From the NCBI RefSeq assembly GCF_017876625.1, contig NZ_JAGIOH010000001.1, positions 3,286,001 through 3,350,000 on the forward strand: a stretch of DNA of 64,000 bases, in the 5' to 3' direction. This DNA comes from Streptomyces syringium. Lineage in GTDB: Bacteria > Actinomycetota > Actinomycetes > Streptomycetales > Streptomycetaceae. Shown here one piece after another: positions 16,617 to 26,341 of the stretch. Under the pieces are notes generated by a model. The model saw only the letters and a program-made list of their open reading frames with translations, was not told where the DNA came from and did no database searches. Made by a program: the position numbers and the translations under genes. Numbering within the stretch: position 1 is the first letter of the stretch; each line of letters opens with the position of its first letter.

Positions 16617-18311
16617 CTACGCGCCTGTGCCCGGGCCTTCCGGTGCCTGTGCCGCTCCCGTGGGCCCGCCGCGCTCCCGCAACTGCCTCTTGAGGATCTT
16701 CCCCGAGGCGTTGCGCGGCAGCCCGGTGACGAATTCGACCTCGCGGGGGACCTTGTAATTGGCCATCTGCCGACGGGCCCAGGCGATCAACGCATCGGCC
16801 GTGAGGCCCTCCCCGGGCACCCCGTCCGACGCCTGCGGCAGGACGCCGTCGTCGCGTAGCACCGCGAACGCCTTGCCCACCTCGCCGAGGCGCTCGTCGG
16901 GGATCCCCACGACGGCGACCTCCGCGATCCGCGGGTGCCGGGCCAGCGACTGCTCGACCTCGGCCGGGTACACATTGAAGCCGCCGACGATGAACATGTC
17001 CTTGAGCCGGTCGGTGACCCGGAGGTTGCCCTCGGCGTCCAGGACGCCGATGTCGCCGGTGTGGAGCCAGCCGTCGGAGTCGATGGCTTGAGCGGTGGCT
17101 TGCGGATCCTCGAAGTAACCGCTCATGACCTGGTATCCCCGCACCAGGATCTCGCCGGGCTCACCGGTCGGCAGCGCCGCACCGTCGGGCCCCACCACCT
17201 TGATCTCGGTGTCCGGGATGGCCCGGCCCGACGTCCCGGCGACGACCTCGGCCGGGTCGCCGCGCCGGCACATCGTCACCACACCGGTCGCCTCGCTCAT
17301 GCCGTAGGCGGTCAGCACGGTCGTGACCCTCAGCTCGGCACGCAACCGGTCGACCAGGCGGCGGGGCACGACGGCCGCTCCCGTCACCACCAGCCGCAGG
17401 GGCGACAGGTCGTGTACCCGCCGGGCCGGATGGTCCAGCAGTGACTGGTACAGGGTGGGCGGGCCGGGCAGCACGGAGATGCGCTCGGCCGCGATGTTGG
17501 CCAGCACCGCGTCGGCCGTGAAGACCGGCTGGGGGACCATCGTCGCGCCGCGCATGAGGCTCGCGATGATGCCCGCCTTGTAACCGAAGGTGTGGAAGAA
17601 GGGGTTGGCAATCAGATAGCGGTCCCCTTCCACCAGCCCGGCCAGCTCGCTCCAGACGCCGAAGGTCCGCAGCGTCTGCGCGTGGGTGACGACCGCGCCC
17701 TTGGGCTCGCCCGTGGTGCCGGACGTGAAGATGATGTCGGAGGGGTCCTCCGGCGCGATGGCGTCGGCCCGGGCCCGTACGACGGAACCGGGTACCGCCC
17801 CGCCCGCGGCGAGAAAGTCCTTCCAGGTGCGGAAGTCCGCCGGCGCGTCCTCGGCCAGGACGACGACATCGCGCAGCTGCGGCAGACCGGCGAGCGGGCC
17901 GCCCTTCCCGCCCTCCGTCGGGCCACCGGCGGCAGCGCGCAGTGCGGCGACGTAGGAGGTGCCGAGGAAGGTGCCGGTGATGAACAGCAGCCGGGAGCGG
18001 GTGCGCGCCAGCACCTGAGCCGCCTCGGCGCCCTTGAAGCGCGTATTGACGGGGACGAGGACCGCGCCGGCCGTGACGGCGCCCAGGGCGGAGACGATCC
18101 AGTCCAGGGTGTTGGGGGCCCAGATCGCGACGCGGTCGCCCCGCTCGACTCCGGCGGCGAGGCACGCGGCGGCCGCCCGCTCGACGCGCTCCCCGAGCCG
18201 CCGGTAGCTGAGCCGGGTCCTGCCCTCGACCACGGCCTCCCGGTCGGCGTACCGCCGGGCGGCCGTGCGGACCAGCAGGGGTATGGAGGTGAATTCCAGA
18301 TCGCCGCGCAT
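16617..18311 (-). CDS. FadD3-like acyl-CoA ligase (AMP-forming)
   Basis: A 564-residue ANL-superfamily enzyme that activates a carboxylic acid as an acyl-adenylate and transfers it to CoA. Motifs are the P-loop TSGTTGEPKG, YGMSEATG, GWLHTGDIG, the hinge TDRLKDMFIVGGFN and the C-terminal catalytic Lys in ASGKILKR. The sequence around GYQVMSGYFEDP resembles FadD3, the ligase for a steroid-derived propionate, but specificity is unproven. The ATG at 18311 is chosen for GGGGGAGGG upstream. It is divergent from the thiolase operon with the palindrome at 18392 between them. Confidence 0.87.
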   Translation of the reverse strand: MRGDLEFTSIPLLVRTAARRYADREAVVEGRTRLSYRRLGERVERAAAACLAAGVERGDRVAIWAPNTLDWIVSALGAVTAGAVLVPVNTRFKGAEAAQVLARTRSRLLFITGTFLGTSYVAALRAAAGGPTEGGKGGPLAGLPQLRDVVVLAEDAPADFRTWKDFLAAGGAVPGSVVRARADAIAPEDPSDIIFTSGTTGEPKGAVVTHAQTLRTFGVWSELAGLVEGDRYLIANPFFHTFGYKAGIIASLMRGATMVPQPVFTADAVLANIAAERISVLPGPPTLYQSLLDHPARRVHDLSPLRLVVTGAAVVPRRLVDRLRAELRVTTVLTAYGMSEATGVVTMCRRGDPAEVVAGTSGRAIPDTEIKVVGPDGAALPTGEPGEILVRGYQVMSGYFEDPQATAQAIDSDGWLHTGDIGVLDAEGNLRVTDRLKDMFIVGGFNVYPAEVEQSLARHPRIAEVAVVGIPDERLGEVGKAFAVLRDDGVLPQASDGVPGEGLTADALIAWARRQMANYKVPREVEFVTGLPRNASGKILKRQLRERGGPTGAAQAPEGPGTGA

Positions 18312-18391
18312 CGCATGCCCTCCCCCGGTACCGACCGGGGCGGCCCCTCGGGCGGGCGGCGGCCCGACCGGCCGGCCACCCGGCCCCATAG

Positions 18392-18406
18392 CTGACTCAT
18401 CGTCAG
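18392..18406. promoter_or_regulatory. CTGACG palindrome, site 3
   Basis: ctgactcatcgtcag has one mismatch to perfect symmetry. It is shared by the divergent acyl-CoA ligase and thiolase/DUF35/hydratase operons. Confidence 0.75.
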
Positions 18407-18464
18407 ATTAGCGATACCCTTCCGCGCTGTCAGCAATGTGCACACCGACAGCACGGAGGTGGCG

Positions 18465-19616
18465 ATGGCGGCAACGCTCAAGGACGCTACTGCGATCGTC
18501 GGCATAGGACAGACCCCCTTCGCCAGACAACTCGACGCCTCTGAAAAGACCTTGGCCTGCCGCGCGATCGTCGCCGCGCTCGATGACGCGGGCATCCACC
18601 CCTCCGAGGTCGACGCCTTCGCCTCCTACACGATGGAGGAGACCGCCGAGGTCGAGATCGCCAAGGCCATCGGGGCGGGCGACGTCACCTTCTTCTCCCA
18701 GGTCGGCTACGGAGGCGGCGGCTCCTGCGCGACCATCGCGCATCTGGCCCTCGCCGTCTCCACCGGACAGGCGACCGTCGGCGTCGCCTGGCGCTCCCGC
18801 AAGCGCGGCTCCGGCCCGCGGCCGTGGCGCAACACCCGGACCCAGCTGCCCACCCCGGGCCAGTGGACCCGGCCGTACGGGCTGCTGAGACCCGCCGACG
18901 AGATCGCGATGCTCGCCCGCCGCTATATGCACGAGTACGGCGCCACCCGCGACCATCTCTTCAACGTCGCCCTGGCCTGCCGCAACCGTGCCAACCAGAA
19001 CCCGGCGGCGATGATGTACGAGCGACCGCTGACCCGCGAGATGTACATGGGCTCGCGCTGGATCAGCGAACCGCTGTGCCTTTTCGACAACTGCCTGGAG
19101 ACGGACGGCGCCCTGGCCTGCGTGGTCGTCTCCGCGCAACGCGCCCGCGACTGCCGCCACCGCCCCGTGTACGTCCATGCCGCGGCCCAGGGCCTGCCAT
19201 CCCAGCACCACGGCATGGTCAACTACTGGACCGACGACCCGCTGACCGGCCCCTCCTGGACCGCCGCCCGCCACCTGTGGAAGCACGCCGACTTCGGCCC
19301 GCAGCACGTGGACGTCGCACAGATCTATGACGCCTTCACCCCGCTCATACCGCTCTCCCTGGAGGGCTACGGCTTCTGCCGGCGCGGAGAGGGCGCGGCC
19401 TTCTCCGAAGGAGGTGCGCTCGAAATCGGCGGCCGGCTCCCGATCAACACGGCGGGCGGCGGGCTCAGCGAGGCCTACGTCCATGGCTTCAACCTCATCA
19501 ACGAGGGCGTCCGACAACTCCGCGGCAGCTCCACCGCGCAGGTCCCCGACGCCACGACGTGCCTGGTCACGGCAGGCGAGGGAGTCCCCACTTCGGCACT
19601 TCTGCTGAGGAGTTGA
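18465..19616 (+). CDS. Thiolase-fold lipid-transfer-type protein
   Basis: 383 residues, SCP-x/Ltp branch of the thiolase superfamily, starting MAATLKDATAIVGIGQTPF. A Cys sits in GGGSCATI near the usual nucleophile position. The C-terminal motifs are YDAFTPL, GEGAAF and GRLPINTAGGGLSEAYVHG. With the DUF35 gene immediately downstream, it resembles Ltp2-ChsH2-type pairs that carry out retro-aldol cleavage in steroid side-chain breakdown; it could also be a true thiolase because the Cys is present. ATG 18465 follows GGAGGT. First gene of a three-gene operon under site 3. Confidence 0.85.
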   Translation: MAATLKDATAIVGIGQTPFARQLDASEKTLACRAIVAALDDAGIHPSEVDAFASYTMEETAEVEIAKAIGAGDVTFFSQVGYGGGGSCATIAHLALAVSTGQATVGVAWRSRKRGSGPRPWRNTRTQLPTPGQWTRPYGLLRPADEIAMLARRYMHEYGATRDHLFNVALACRNRANQNPAAMMYERPLTREMYMGSRWISEPLCLFDNCLETDGALACVVVSAQRARDCRHRPVYVHAAAQGLPSQHHGMVNYWTDDPLTGPSWTAARHLWKHADFGPQHVDVAQIYDAFTPLIPLSLEGYGFCRRGEGAAFSEGGALEIGGRLPINTAGGGLSEAYVHGFNLINEGVRQLRGSSTAQVPDATTCLVTAGEGVPTSALLLRS

Positions 19617-19622
19617 GTGCTC

Positions 19623-20087
19623 ATGTCCTCCATCATGAAGGGCACCACTGACAACGGTCCGCTGCTGCCCGTGCCGGACGAGGACGGCGCGCCCTTCTGG
19701 GAGTTCGCCGCCCGCGGTGAACTGCGCGTTCAGTGCTGCGCCGGGTGCCACGAGCCGCGTTTCCCGCCCCGCCCCTGCTGCCCGCGCTGCCAGTCGTTCG
19801 ACAGCGAGTGGCGTGTGACGAGCGGCCGCGGCCGCATCTGGTCGTTCGTCCGCCCCCACCCGCCCCTGCTGCCCCCCTACGCCGAGCAGGCCCCGTACAA
19901 CGTGATCGTCGTCGAGCTGGCCGACGACCCGCGCATCCGCCTCGTCGGCAATCTGGTGGCCGCCCCCGACGCGGCGCTCGACTCCGTCGACCCGGCCCGG
20001 CTGCGCATCGGCGCCCCCGTCGTCGTGGCCTTCACCGAGCTGGCGGAGGGCGTCCGGGTGCCCCGCTGGCTGTTGGAGCGACCGTGA
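19623..20087 (+). CDS. DUF35 (Zn-ribbon/OB-fold) acyl-CoA-binding protein
   Basis: 154 residues. An N-terminal helix is followed by a rubredoxin-like zinc ribbon (C-x2-C then C-x2-C, about residues 36-55) and an OB-fold domain. Such proteins partner thiolase-fold enzymes; in ChsH2-Ltp2 the DUF35 part positions the CoA substrate. ATG 19623 is preferred, with GAGGAG about ten bases upstream; a GTG at 19617 overlaps nothing but is closer to it. The stop overlaps the next gene's GTG start (GTGA at 20084). Confidence 0.87.
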   Translation: MSSIMKGTTDNGPLLPVPDEDGAPFWEFAARGELRVQCCAGCHEPRFPPRPCCPRCQSFDSEWRVTSGRGRIWSFVRPHPPLLPPYAEQAPYNVIVVELADDPRIRLVGNLVAAPDAALDSVDPARLRIGAPVVVAFTELAEGVRVPRWLLERP

Positions 20088-20851
20088 CGGTGCGCACGGA
20101 AGCCGCCGGGGACGGCGTCACCCTCGTGACCCTCGACCGGCCCGAGCGGCACAACGCCATCGACCTCGCGACGGCCGCCCGGCTGAGCGCCCTGTGGCGC
20201 GACCTCCGCCGCGACGACACCGTGCGGGCTGTCGTGCTCACCGGCGCCGGGGACCGCGCGTTCTGCACGGGCCTCGACCGCGCGGCCCACGTCCCGCAGC
20301 CGGCCTCCCCGTACAGCCTGGACGACCCGCTGCTGACGGTCGGCCCCAAGGCCGCCGACCTGTGGAAGCCGGTCGTCGCCGCGGTCGGCGGCATGGCCTG
20401 CGGCGGAGCGTTCTACCTGCTGGGCGAGGCCGAGTTCATCGTGGCGTCGGAGAACGCCACCTTCTTCGACCCGCACACCTCGTACGGCATGGTCAGCGCC
20501 TACGAATCGCTCTTCATGGCCCAGCGCATGCCCTTCGGCGAAGCGGCCCGGCTGGCGCTGATGGGCACCGCGGAGCGGCTTTCCGCACGTCGCGCGTACG
20601 AGATCGGGCTGGTATCCGAGCTGACCCCGCCCGGCGGGGCCGTCACCGCGGCCCTGCGCGCCGCCGCCGTCATCGCGTCCTACCCGACCGAGGCGGTGCA
20701 GGGCACCGTGCGTGCCGTGTGGGCGGCGCAGGAGGCCGCACGCGAACGGGCGCTCGCCCTGGCACCGCACCTGATCTCCCTGGGCAATCTGCCGCCGGAC
20801 CGCCAGGCGGGGCTGTTCGCCGCCCGTGACCGGGAGTACCGCCTGCGCTGA
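20084..20851 (+). CDS. Enoyl-CoA hydratase/isomerase family protein
   Basis: 255 residues, crotonase fold: DRPERHNAIDLAT at the N-terminus, oxyanion-hole segments TGAGDRAFCTGLD and VGGMACGGAFYLLGEAEF. The residue normally Glu in hydratases is replaced in the AYESLF region, so isomerase, hydratase or hydrolase chemistry cannot be settled. The GTG start at 20084 overlaps the DUF35 stop by 4 bases, so the genes are coupled. Third gene of the site-3 operon. Confidence 0.85.
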   Translation: MTVRTEAAGDGVTLVTLDRPERHNAIDLATAARLSALWRDLRRDDTVRAVVLTGAGDRAFCTGLDRAAHVPQPASPYSLDDPLLTVGPKAADLWKPVVAAVGGMACGGAFYLLGEAEFIVASENATFFDPHTSYGMVSAYESLFMAQRMPFGEAARLALMGTAERLSARRAYEIGLVSELTPPGGAVTAALRAAAVIASYPTEAVQGTVRAVWAAQEAARERALALAPHLISLGNLPPDRQAGLFAARDREYRLR

Positions 20852-20916
20852 GCGGCGGACGGTCACCGGCGGCGCCGCGGATGGCGGGGGCCACGGCACG
20901 GACGTAGCGTCGTGTC

Positions 20917-21621
20917 ATGGCGACGTTGCGCAACGCGATCGGTTCCCTGGTGGCGCTCGCCGGCGTGGTGGCCGTCGTCTGGAGTCCATTCCGCCCCTGG
21001 TACGGCGACCGGCGGGGGAAGGACTACCTCGTCGTGGACCTCTTCCGCGCCGACGGTGTCACCGGGGACCACGCGCGGTTGGCCGGCTCGCTCTTCGCAC
21101 CGATGCTGATCACGGCACTCGTGACGCTCATGGGACTGGTGCTGCGGTCACGGCTGCTCGTCGGCCTGACGGGCCTGGTGATCATCGCCCTCACAGTGCT
21201 GTGGGCAGTCCGACAGGGCCAGGCGGCGGGCTCCCTCACGGTGGGGGCCCGCGGCGAGGGGCTGAACACCGGCGTGGCCACGGCCGCCGTCGGCGGTGCC
21301 GCGCTGCTCCTGGCCGCCCTCGTCATGCCCGGCCGCCGTCCCCGCCACGCCGACGCCTTCGCACCCGCCCCGATTCCCGAGCCGCCGCCCGTCGCGTACG
21401 ACGTGGCTCCCGAGCCACCACTCGGCGCGTACGACCCGGTTTCCGAGCGGCCACTCCGCGCGTACGACCCGTACAGCGACCCGAGCAGCGACCCGAGCAG
21501 CACGCGCGGCGTGCCCGGACCCTACGACGACCCGCAGGAGCCCTACGACACCCAGCCTCTCCCCTCCCCGCCGTCGGCCACCCCGCCTCCGTGGCCCGCA
21601 CCGCCTCCCGAGACCCGGTGA
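20917..21621 (+). CDS. Membrane protein with Pro-rich cytoplasmic tail
   Basis: 234 residues. Four hydrophobic segments lie in the first 145 residues (starting near AIGSLVALAGVVAVVW, LFAPMLITALVTLMGLVL, LLVGLTGLVIIALTVLWAV and ATAAVGGAALLLAALVM). The tail is rich in Pro, Tyr and Glu (EPPPVAYD, EPPLGAYD, SERPLRAYD repeats). No family function is recognised. It converges on afsK, and a small membrane gene is found near afsK in other streptomycetes, so it is probably ancestral to the afs locus. Confidence 0.75.
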   Translation: MATLRNAIGSLVALAGVVAVVWSPFRPWYGDRRGKDYLVVDLFRADGVTGDHARLAGSLFAPMLITALVTLMGLVLRSRLLVGLTGLVIIALTVLWAVRQGQAAGSLTVGARGEGLNTGVATAAVGGAALLLAALVMPGRRPRHADAFAPAPIPEPPPVAYDVAPEPPLGAYDPVSERPLRAYDPYSDPSSDPSSTRGVPGPYDDPQEPYDTQPLPSPPSATPPPWPAPPPETR

Positions 21622-21703
21622 CGTGCCCGTCCCGACCGCCGTCCGGACACCCGATGACGTCCTGGCGGCGGGCGCGTGGCGGGCCCGGTCGGCCACGTCG
21701 GTC

Positions 21704-24247
21704 TCAGCGGCGGGACAGACCCGTGCCCTTGGCCGCGTCCAGGGCGTAGACACAGCGGTCCTTGCTGCACGCGTAGACCACGCCGCCCGTCGCCACCGGC
21801 GAGCCCGTGATCTCGCCGCCCGTCGCCAGCTTCCAGCGGAGCTGGCCACCCGCCGCGTCGACCGTGTACAGACAGTGGTCGGCGGAGCCGAAGTGGACCC
21901 GGCCGTCGGCGACGACCGGGGCGCCCACGACATCGCCGCCGGCGGCGAAGCGCCACTTGGGCGTGCCGGTGACGGCGTCCAGGGTGTAGAGCGCCCCGCC
22001 GCTGCCCAGGTGCACGGATCCTGCCGCCACGAGCACCGGCTCCGTCGACTGGCGGGCCTCCGTCGCGATGCGCCAGCGGTCCCGGCCGGTCGCCGCGTCC
22101 AGGGCGTACACGGTGCCCAGGTAGTCGGCGATGTAGACACCGCCGCCCGTCACCGCGGGCCCGGGCGCGAAGGCGGGCGGACTGAGGAAGACCGCCGGCG
22201 CCTCGAACCGCCAGCGCACGTCCCCGCGGGCCACGTCGATGGCGAGCACGCGCGTACCGGCCGCGACGTACACGACCCCGTCCGGGGCCGCCAGCAAGCG
22301 CACCGGCACGCCACCGCACGAGGCGGCGTCGCCGATCGGATACGACCAGCGCTCCGCGCCCGTACGGGCCTCAAGGGCCTTCAGACGGGCGTCGGCCCAC
22401 ACGTACACCGTGCCGTCCTGCACGAACGGCCCGCAGTCGGGCGTCTCGAAGTCGGTCTGGAGACCGCCCGCCTCCCACAGCAGTTCGCCGTTGGCGGCTT
22501 CCCAGGCCTGCACGCCCCCGCCGCGCGTACCGGTGACGATCGTCCCGCGGTCGGCCTTGAGGGAGTAGACCCAGCCGTCGGTCGCGAGCCGCCAGTGCTC
22601 GGCACCGTCGGTGGCGTCCAGTGCGTACAGCGTCGGCCCGTCCGAGGCGTGGATGCGGCCGTCCGCGACGGCCATCGCCCAGGCGACGTCCCGGGTCTTG
22701 AACTGCCGTCGGCCGCTGGCCACATCGAGGGCGTGCACCTCGAAGGACGTGACGTACAGCAGGTCGCCGGCGACCGTCGGGGTGCCCCAGACGTCGTTGG
22801 ACATCCGGAACCGCCAGGGCCGCCAACGCCCCTGCTCGCCCTGGGTGTTCGCTCCGGCGTCCGGCGTGGGGGCCGGATTCTGCACGGGCACGGCGGCGGG
22901 CGCCCCGGCCGGGGGACGCACCCAGCCGGTCGCGGGCCCGGTGCCCGTCTGGGCGTGCGGCTCGCGGGCGTCGGCGACCCGGGGGCCGGGACCGATCGGC
23001 ACCTGCGAGCCGGGGAGCCGTACGGCACCGTCGGGGCCGGACGCGACGGGCGCGGCGGCGTGCCGGCCCTGCGCGCCGACGGGTCCGGCGGCGGCCACGT
23101 GCGGGCCGCCCAGGCCACCGCGCGGGTCACGCGCGCCGACCATGCCGGACCGGCCGGAGGCGGCGCCGACGGCACCGGCGCCGGCCGCGTGCCCGTCGCC
23201 CCAGCCCGGGCCGCTCCGCGCGTGTCCGCCCTGCGGGTCGTAGGACGCGGCGGGGCCGGGCGCCGGGGTCGGCGGCTGCGGGGGCCGCGGCGGGGCGCTG
23301 GGACGGCTCCTGGCGCCTCTGGCTCCCGCGCCCGCCGCGGCGGGCCGGTGCCCGGCCCGGCGCTGCTCGATCAGGGAGACGGCGTTGTCCGGCAGCCAGG
23401 CCGACGCGGTGCCGCTGTCGTCACCGCCGCCGGAGGCGAAGAGGTGCGGGGCCAGCTGCGACTGCAGGTCCGCGGGGCTCGGCCGGTGCTCGGCCGTCAT
23501 CTGCATGCACGAGTCGATGAGGGGGCGCAGCTCGTCCGGCAGCCCGCCGAGGTCGGGGCCCTCGCGGAGCAGCATGAAGACGGTCTCCACCGGGTTCGCG
23601 CCGTGGAAGGGCGCATGCCCGGTGGCCGCGAAGACCAGCGTCGAGCCCAGCGAGAAGACGTCGCTGGCGCCCGTCACGCTCCGGGAGTCCCGCGCCTGCT
23701 CGGGTGACATGTACGCGGGGGTGCCGACCGCCACGTTGGTCATCGTGAGCCGGGTGTTGGACACCCCGGAGGCGATTCCGAAGTCGATGACCCGCGGCCC
23801 GTCTTCCACGACCAGCACATTCGACGGCTTGAGGTCGCGGTGCACGAGCCCCGCGCCGTGGATGGACTGGAGCGCCTCCGCGACCCCGGCCGCCAGCCAG
23901 CGCACCGCCTGGGCCGGGAGCGGCCCGCACTCATTGATTATTTCCTCGAGCGAAGGAGCGGGCACGTATGCGGTGGCCAGCCATGGCACGGCCGCCCGTG
24001 GGTCGGCGTCGACGACGGCGGCGGTGTAGAAGCCGCTGACCGCGCGGGCCGCCTCCACCTCACGGGTGAAGCGCACCCGGAAGAGCTGGTCCTCCGCGAG
24101 CTCCGTGCGCACCGTCTTGATCGCGACCCGTCGGCCGGACGCCGAGCGGGCGAGATAGACCAGCCCCATGCCGCCGGCACCGAGTCGGCCGAGCACCTCG
24201 AACGGGCCGATCCGTCTCGGGTCGTGCTGCGTAAGCTGCTCCACCAC
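21704..24247 (-). CDS. afsK: Serine/threonine protein kinase AfsK
   Basis: 847 residues. The N-terminal kinase domain (about 10-275) has a complete active set: glycine loop GRLGAGGMG (20-28), Lys44 in VAIK, HRD 136-138, DFG 155-157 and MSPEQ. A Gly/Pro/Ala-rich linker of about 220 residues follows. The C-terminal half is a PQQ-type beta-propeller with recurring A-L-D-A-x-T/D-G repeats ending [17 protein letters not shown]. This matches AfsK, which autophosphorylates and phosphorylates AfsR. GTG 24247 is used because it gives [12 protein letters not shown], like AfsK. It stands as a single gene. Confidence 0.93.
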   Translation of the reverse strand: MVEQLTQHDPRRIGPFEVLGRLGAGGMGLVYLARSASGRRVAIKTVRTELAEDQLFRVRFTREVEAARAVSGFYTAAVVDADPRAAVPWLATAYVPAPSLEEIINECGPLPAQAVRWLAAGVAEALQSIHGAGLVHRDLKPSNVLVVEDGPRVIDFGIASGVSNTRLTMTNVAVGTPAYMSPEQARDSRSVTGASDVFSLGSTLVFAATGHAPFHGANPVETVFMLLREGPDLGGLPDELRPLIDSCMQMTAEHRPSPADLQSQLAPHLFASGGGDDSGTASAWLPDNAVSLIEQRRAGHRPAAAGAGARGARSRPSAPPRPPQPPTPAPGPAASYDPQGGHARSGPGWGDGHAAGAGAVGAASGRSGMVGARDPRGGLGGPHVAAAGPVGAQGRHAAAPVASGPDGAVRLPGSQVPIGPGPRVADAREPHAQTGTGPATGWVRPPAGAPAAVPVQNPAPTPDAGANTQGEQGRWRPWRFRMSNDVWGTPTVAGDLLYVTSFEVHALDVASGRRQFKTRDVAWAMAVADGRIHASDGPTLYALDATDGAEHWRLATDGWVYSLKADRGTIVTGTRGGGVQAWEAANGELLWEAGGLQTDFETPDCGPFVQDGTVYVWADARLKALEARTGAERWSYPIGDAASCGGVPVRLLAAPDGVVYVAAGTRVLAIDVARGDVRWRFEAPAVFLSPPAFAPGPAVTGGGVYIADYLGTVYALDAATGRDRWRIATEARQSTEPVLVAAGSVHLGSGGALYTLDAVTGTPKWRFAAGGDVVGAPVVADGRVHFGSADHCLYTVDAAGGQLRWKLATGGEITGSPVATGGVVYACSKDRCVYALDAAKGTGLSRR

Positions 24248-24480
24248 TGGCCTGCCACCTCCCCGTGGGGGCTTGAAGGGTTCCAGCCCCGTGCAGCGCA
24301 TCACCGCGAATTATCCCGGGGTACGCAACCTGATTCTTCCTGGCGAAGGCCACGGTTGCGAACCCGGGGCACGCTTCGTCGTGTCTCCACCACATGCGGA
24401 ACGTCCCGTCCCGCACCCTCCCCCTTGTCCCGGTCGCTCCCGTCCCCGCTCTTCGCACCGGCCCGTGGGCCGTCGCTCCG

Positions 24481-25281
24481 CTATCCCTGCACCTGTGAGA
24501 GGTCGATGACGGCGAAGCTCGCCCCTTGGTCGTCGGCCAGCACGGCGAAGCGTCCGTAGGGCGTGTCCTGCGGCTCGCGCAGTATCCGCCCGCCCAGGCC
24601 GACCGCCGCGTGCGCCGCCGCGTCGCAGCCGTCGACCACGAAGTACGTCCGGAAGTGCGCGGGCATCTCCGCCGGGAAGCTGTCGTCGAGGACGGCCCGG
24701 CCCCCTACAGCATGCTCCGAGGCGGCCGGTTTCCCGGCGGGTGTCCACATGGCGAACTCCATGCCCGCCTCTTCGCTCAGATCCGTCGAGGTGAAGCCGA
24801 AGACCGCTTCGTAGAAGGCGTCGACCGCCTTCGGGTCGCGGGTGTACACCTCGGTCCAGCCGTAGGAACCGGGCTCCCCGCGGAGCTCGAAGCCGTGGTG
24901 GCTGCCCGCCTGCCAGACGCCGAAGACCGCGCCGTCCGGGTCCGCGGCCACCACCATCCTGCCGAAGTCGGCTATGCCCATCGGCCCGACGATGATCCGG
25001 CCGCCCGCGGCCTCGATCCGGCCGGCCGTGGCCACCGCGTCGGACGCGGCGAAGTAGACCCCCCAGGCCGTCGGCATCCGGCCGTCGGTCTTGGGCACCA
25101 GGGCCGCGACCTTCTTCCCGTCACGGGAGGCCTGCGTGTAGTAGCCGAACCGGGCGGTGCCGACGTCGAAGGTCCAGCCGAGGAGCTCACCGTAGAAGCG
25201 CTTGCCCGCTTCGAGGTCCGGCAGAGTGACGTCCGCCCAGCACGGCATGCCTTCCGGGAATGCGTCCGAGTCCGTGCTCAT
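24481..25281 (-). CDS. VOC family protein, two glyoxalase-like domains
   Basis: 266 residues with two vicinal-oxygen-chelate modules: residues about 12-125 (CWADVTLPDLEAGKRFYGELLGW) and 135-262 (YGWTEVYTRDPKAVDAFYEAVFGF). VOC proteins bind metals and serve as isomerases, dioxygenases or resistance proteins; the pattern here resembles the common uncharacterised actinobacterial type. ATG 25281 has AGGAGCCGACCC upstream. It is a single gene upstream of afsK on the same strand. Confidence 0.87.
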   Translation of the reverse strand: MSTDSDAFPEGMPCWADVTLPDLEAGKRFYGELLGWTFDVGTARFGYYTQASRDGKKVAALVPKTDGRMPTAWGVYFAASDAVATAGRIEAAGGRIIVGPMGIADFGRMVVAADPDGAVFGVWQAGSHHGFELRGEPGSYGWTEVYTRDPKAVDAFYEAVFGFTSTDLSEEAGMEFAMWTPAGKPAASEHAVGGRAVLDDSFPAEMPAHFRTYFVVDGCDAAAHAAVGLGGRILREPQDTPYGRFAVLADDQGASFAVIDLSQVQG

Positions 25282-25555
25282 GGGTCGGCTCCTTCCATGC
25301 CCGTTCCCGAGGTGTTACGACTGCCACGCTATAGGGGGATCATGGATCCCGCGCGGCCTGTGGATAACCGCGGGGCGGTGCCGCTCGACGGCGTTGTCCA
25401 CAGCCTGTTGATAAGAGGATTCACCGGTACGGGCCAATCCGCTCCGGCCTTCCCCGTGACCCCCACAACCCCCCTGATCAGCGGGTACACCCGGTCTCCG
25501 CCCCCCGCCCCCATTTGCATGCGGCCGAATCGCGCTCCGATCACCCCTCGGTAAG

Positions 25556-25570
25556 CTGACGGCATGACAG
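25556..25570. promoter_or_regulatory. Weak CTGACG-like site over the TetR start
   Basis: ctgacggcatgacag keeps the left half CTGACG but has two mismatches in the right half. It overlaps the TetR start codon, so it could be a weak autoregulatory site or chance. Confidence 0.25.
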
Positions 25571-26211
25571 GACAAGTACGCACCGTCGACGGCCGGGTGG
25601 CCGGACGACGCGGACAGGCGACGCGGCAGAAGCTGCTCGACTGCCTCAGCGAAATGCTCAGCTCCTCGCCCTATCGCGACGTCAAGGTCATCGACGTCGC
25701 CCGTAAGGCCGGCACTTCTCCCGCGACCTTCTACCAGTACTTCCCCGACGTCGAGGGCGCCGTCCTCGAGATCGCCGAGGAGATGGCGAAGGAGGGCGCG
25801 ACCCTCACCGAACTCGTCGCCGGGCGTTCGTGGGTCGGCAGGTCCGGCTGGCAGGCCGCCGAAGAACTCGTCGACGGCTTCCTCGGCTTCTGGCGCAAGC
25901 ACGACGCCATCCTGCGCGTCATCGATCTGGGAGCGGCCGAAGGCGACAAGCGGTTCTACAAGATCCGCATGAAGATCCTCAACGCCGTCACCAACTCCCT
26001 CACGGACTCGGTCAAGGAACTCCAGTCCAAGGGCAAGGTGGACAAGGACGTCAGCCCGGCGGCCGTCGCCGGTTCGCTCGTCGCGATGCTCGCCGCGGTG
26101 GCCTCGCACCAGAAGGGCTTCCAGAGTTGGGGCGTCAAGCAGGCCGAACTCAAGCCCAACCTCGCCCTGCTCGTCCATCTCGGCATCACGGGCAAGAAGC
26201 CGACCAAGTAG
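25564..26211 (+). CDS. TetR family regulator, candidate regulon repressor
   Basis: 215 residues. The N-terminal HTH of about residues 17-65 has YRDVKVIDVARKAGTSPATFYQYF, a clear TetR recognition region. It is followed by an all-helical ligand domain. ATG 25564 has no strong ribosome site; GGTAAGC precedes it. It sits in the middle of the genes that carry CTGACG palindromes, and many TetR proteins bind such short odd-spaced palindromes upstream of acyl-CoA genes. I infer that it is their regulator. A half-conserved copy of the motif overlaps its own start (25556-25570). A strong hairpin follows at 26246. Confidence 0.85.
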   Translation: MTGQVRTVDGRVAGRRGQATRQKLLDCLSEMLSSSPYRDVKVIDVARKAGTSPATFYQYFPDVEGAVLEIAEEMAKEGATLTELVAGRSWVGRSGWQAAEELVDGFLGFWRKHDAILRVIDLGAAEGDKRFYKIRMKILNAVTNSLTDSVKELQSKGKVDKDVSPAAVAGSLVAMLAAVASHQKGFQSWGVKQAELKPNLALLVHLGITGKKPTK

Positions 26212-26245
26212 CGCCGTAGCGCGCCTCGCACGTCCTGTCATCGCA

Positions 26246-26286
26246 GCGGCGGGCCACCCGGGGCTCGGCTCCGGGCGGCCCGCCGC
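26246..26286. terminator. Bidirectional terminator hairpin
   Basis: gcggcgggcc (26246-26255) and ggcccgccgc (26277-26286) pair perfectly, with a further acccgg/ccgggc inner stem. It lies between the convergent TetR and DDN-type genes. Confidence 0.75.
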
Positions 26287-26341
26287 GGCGCGAACCGACA
26301 GCGGACGTCACCTCCCGCGCAGCGCTCACGATGTCGCGCGG

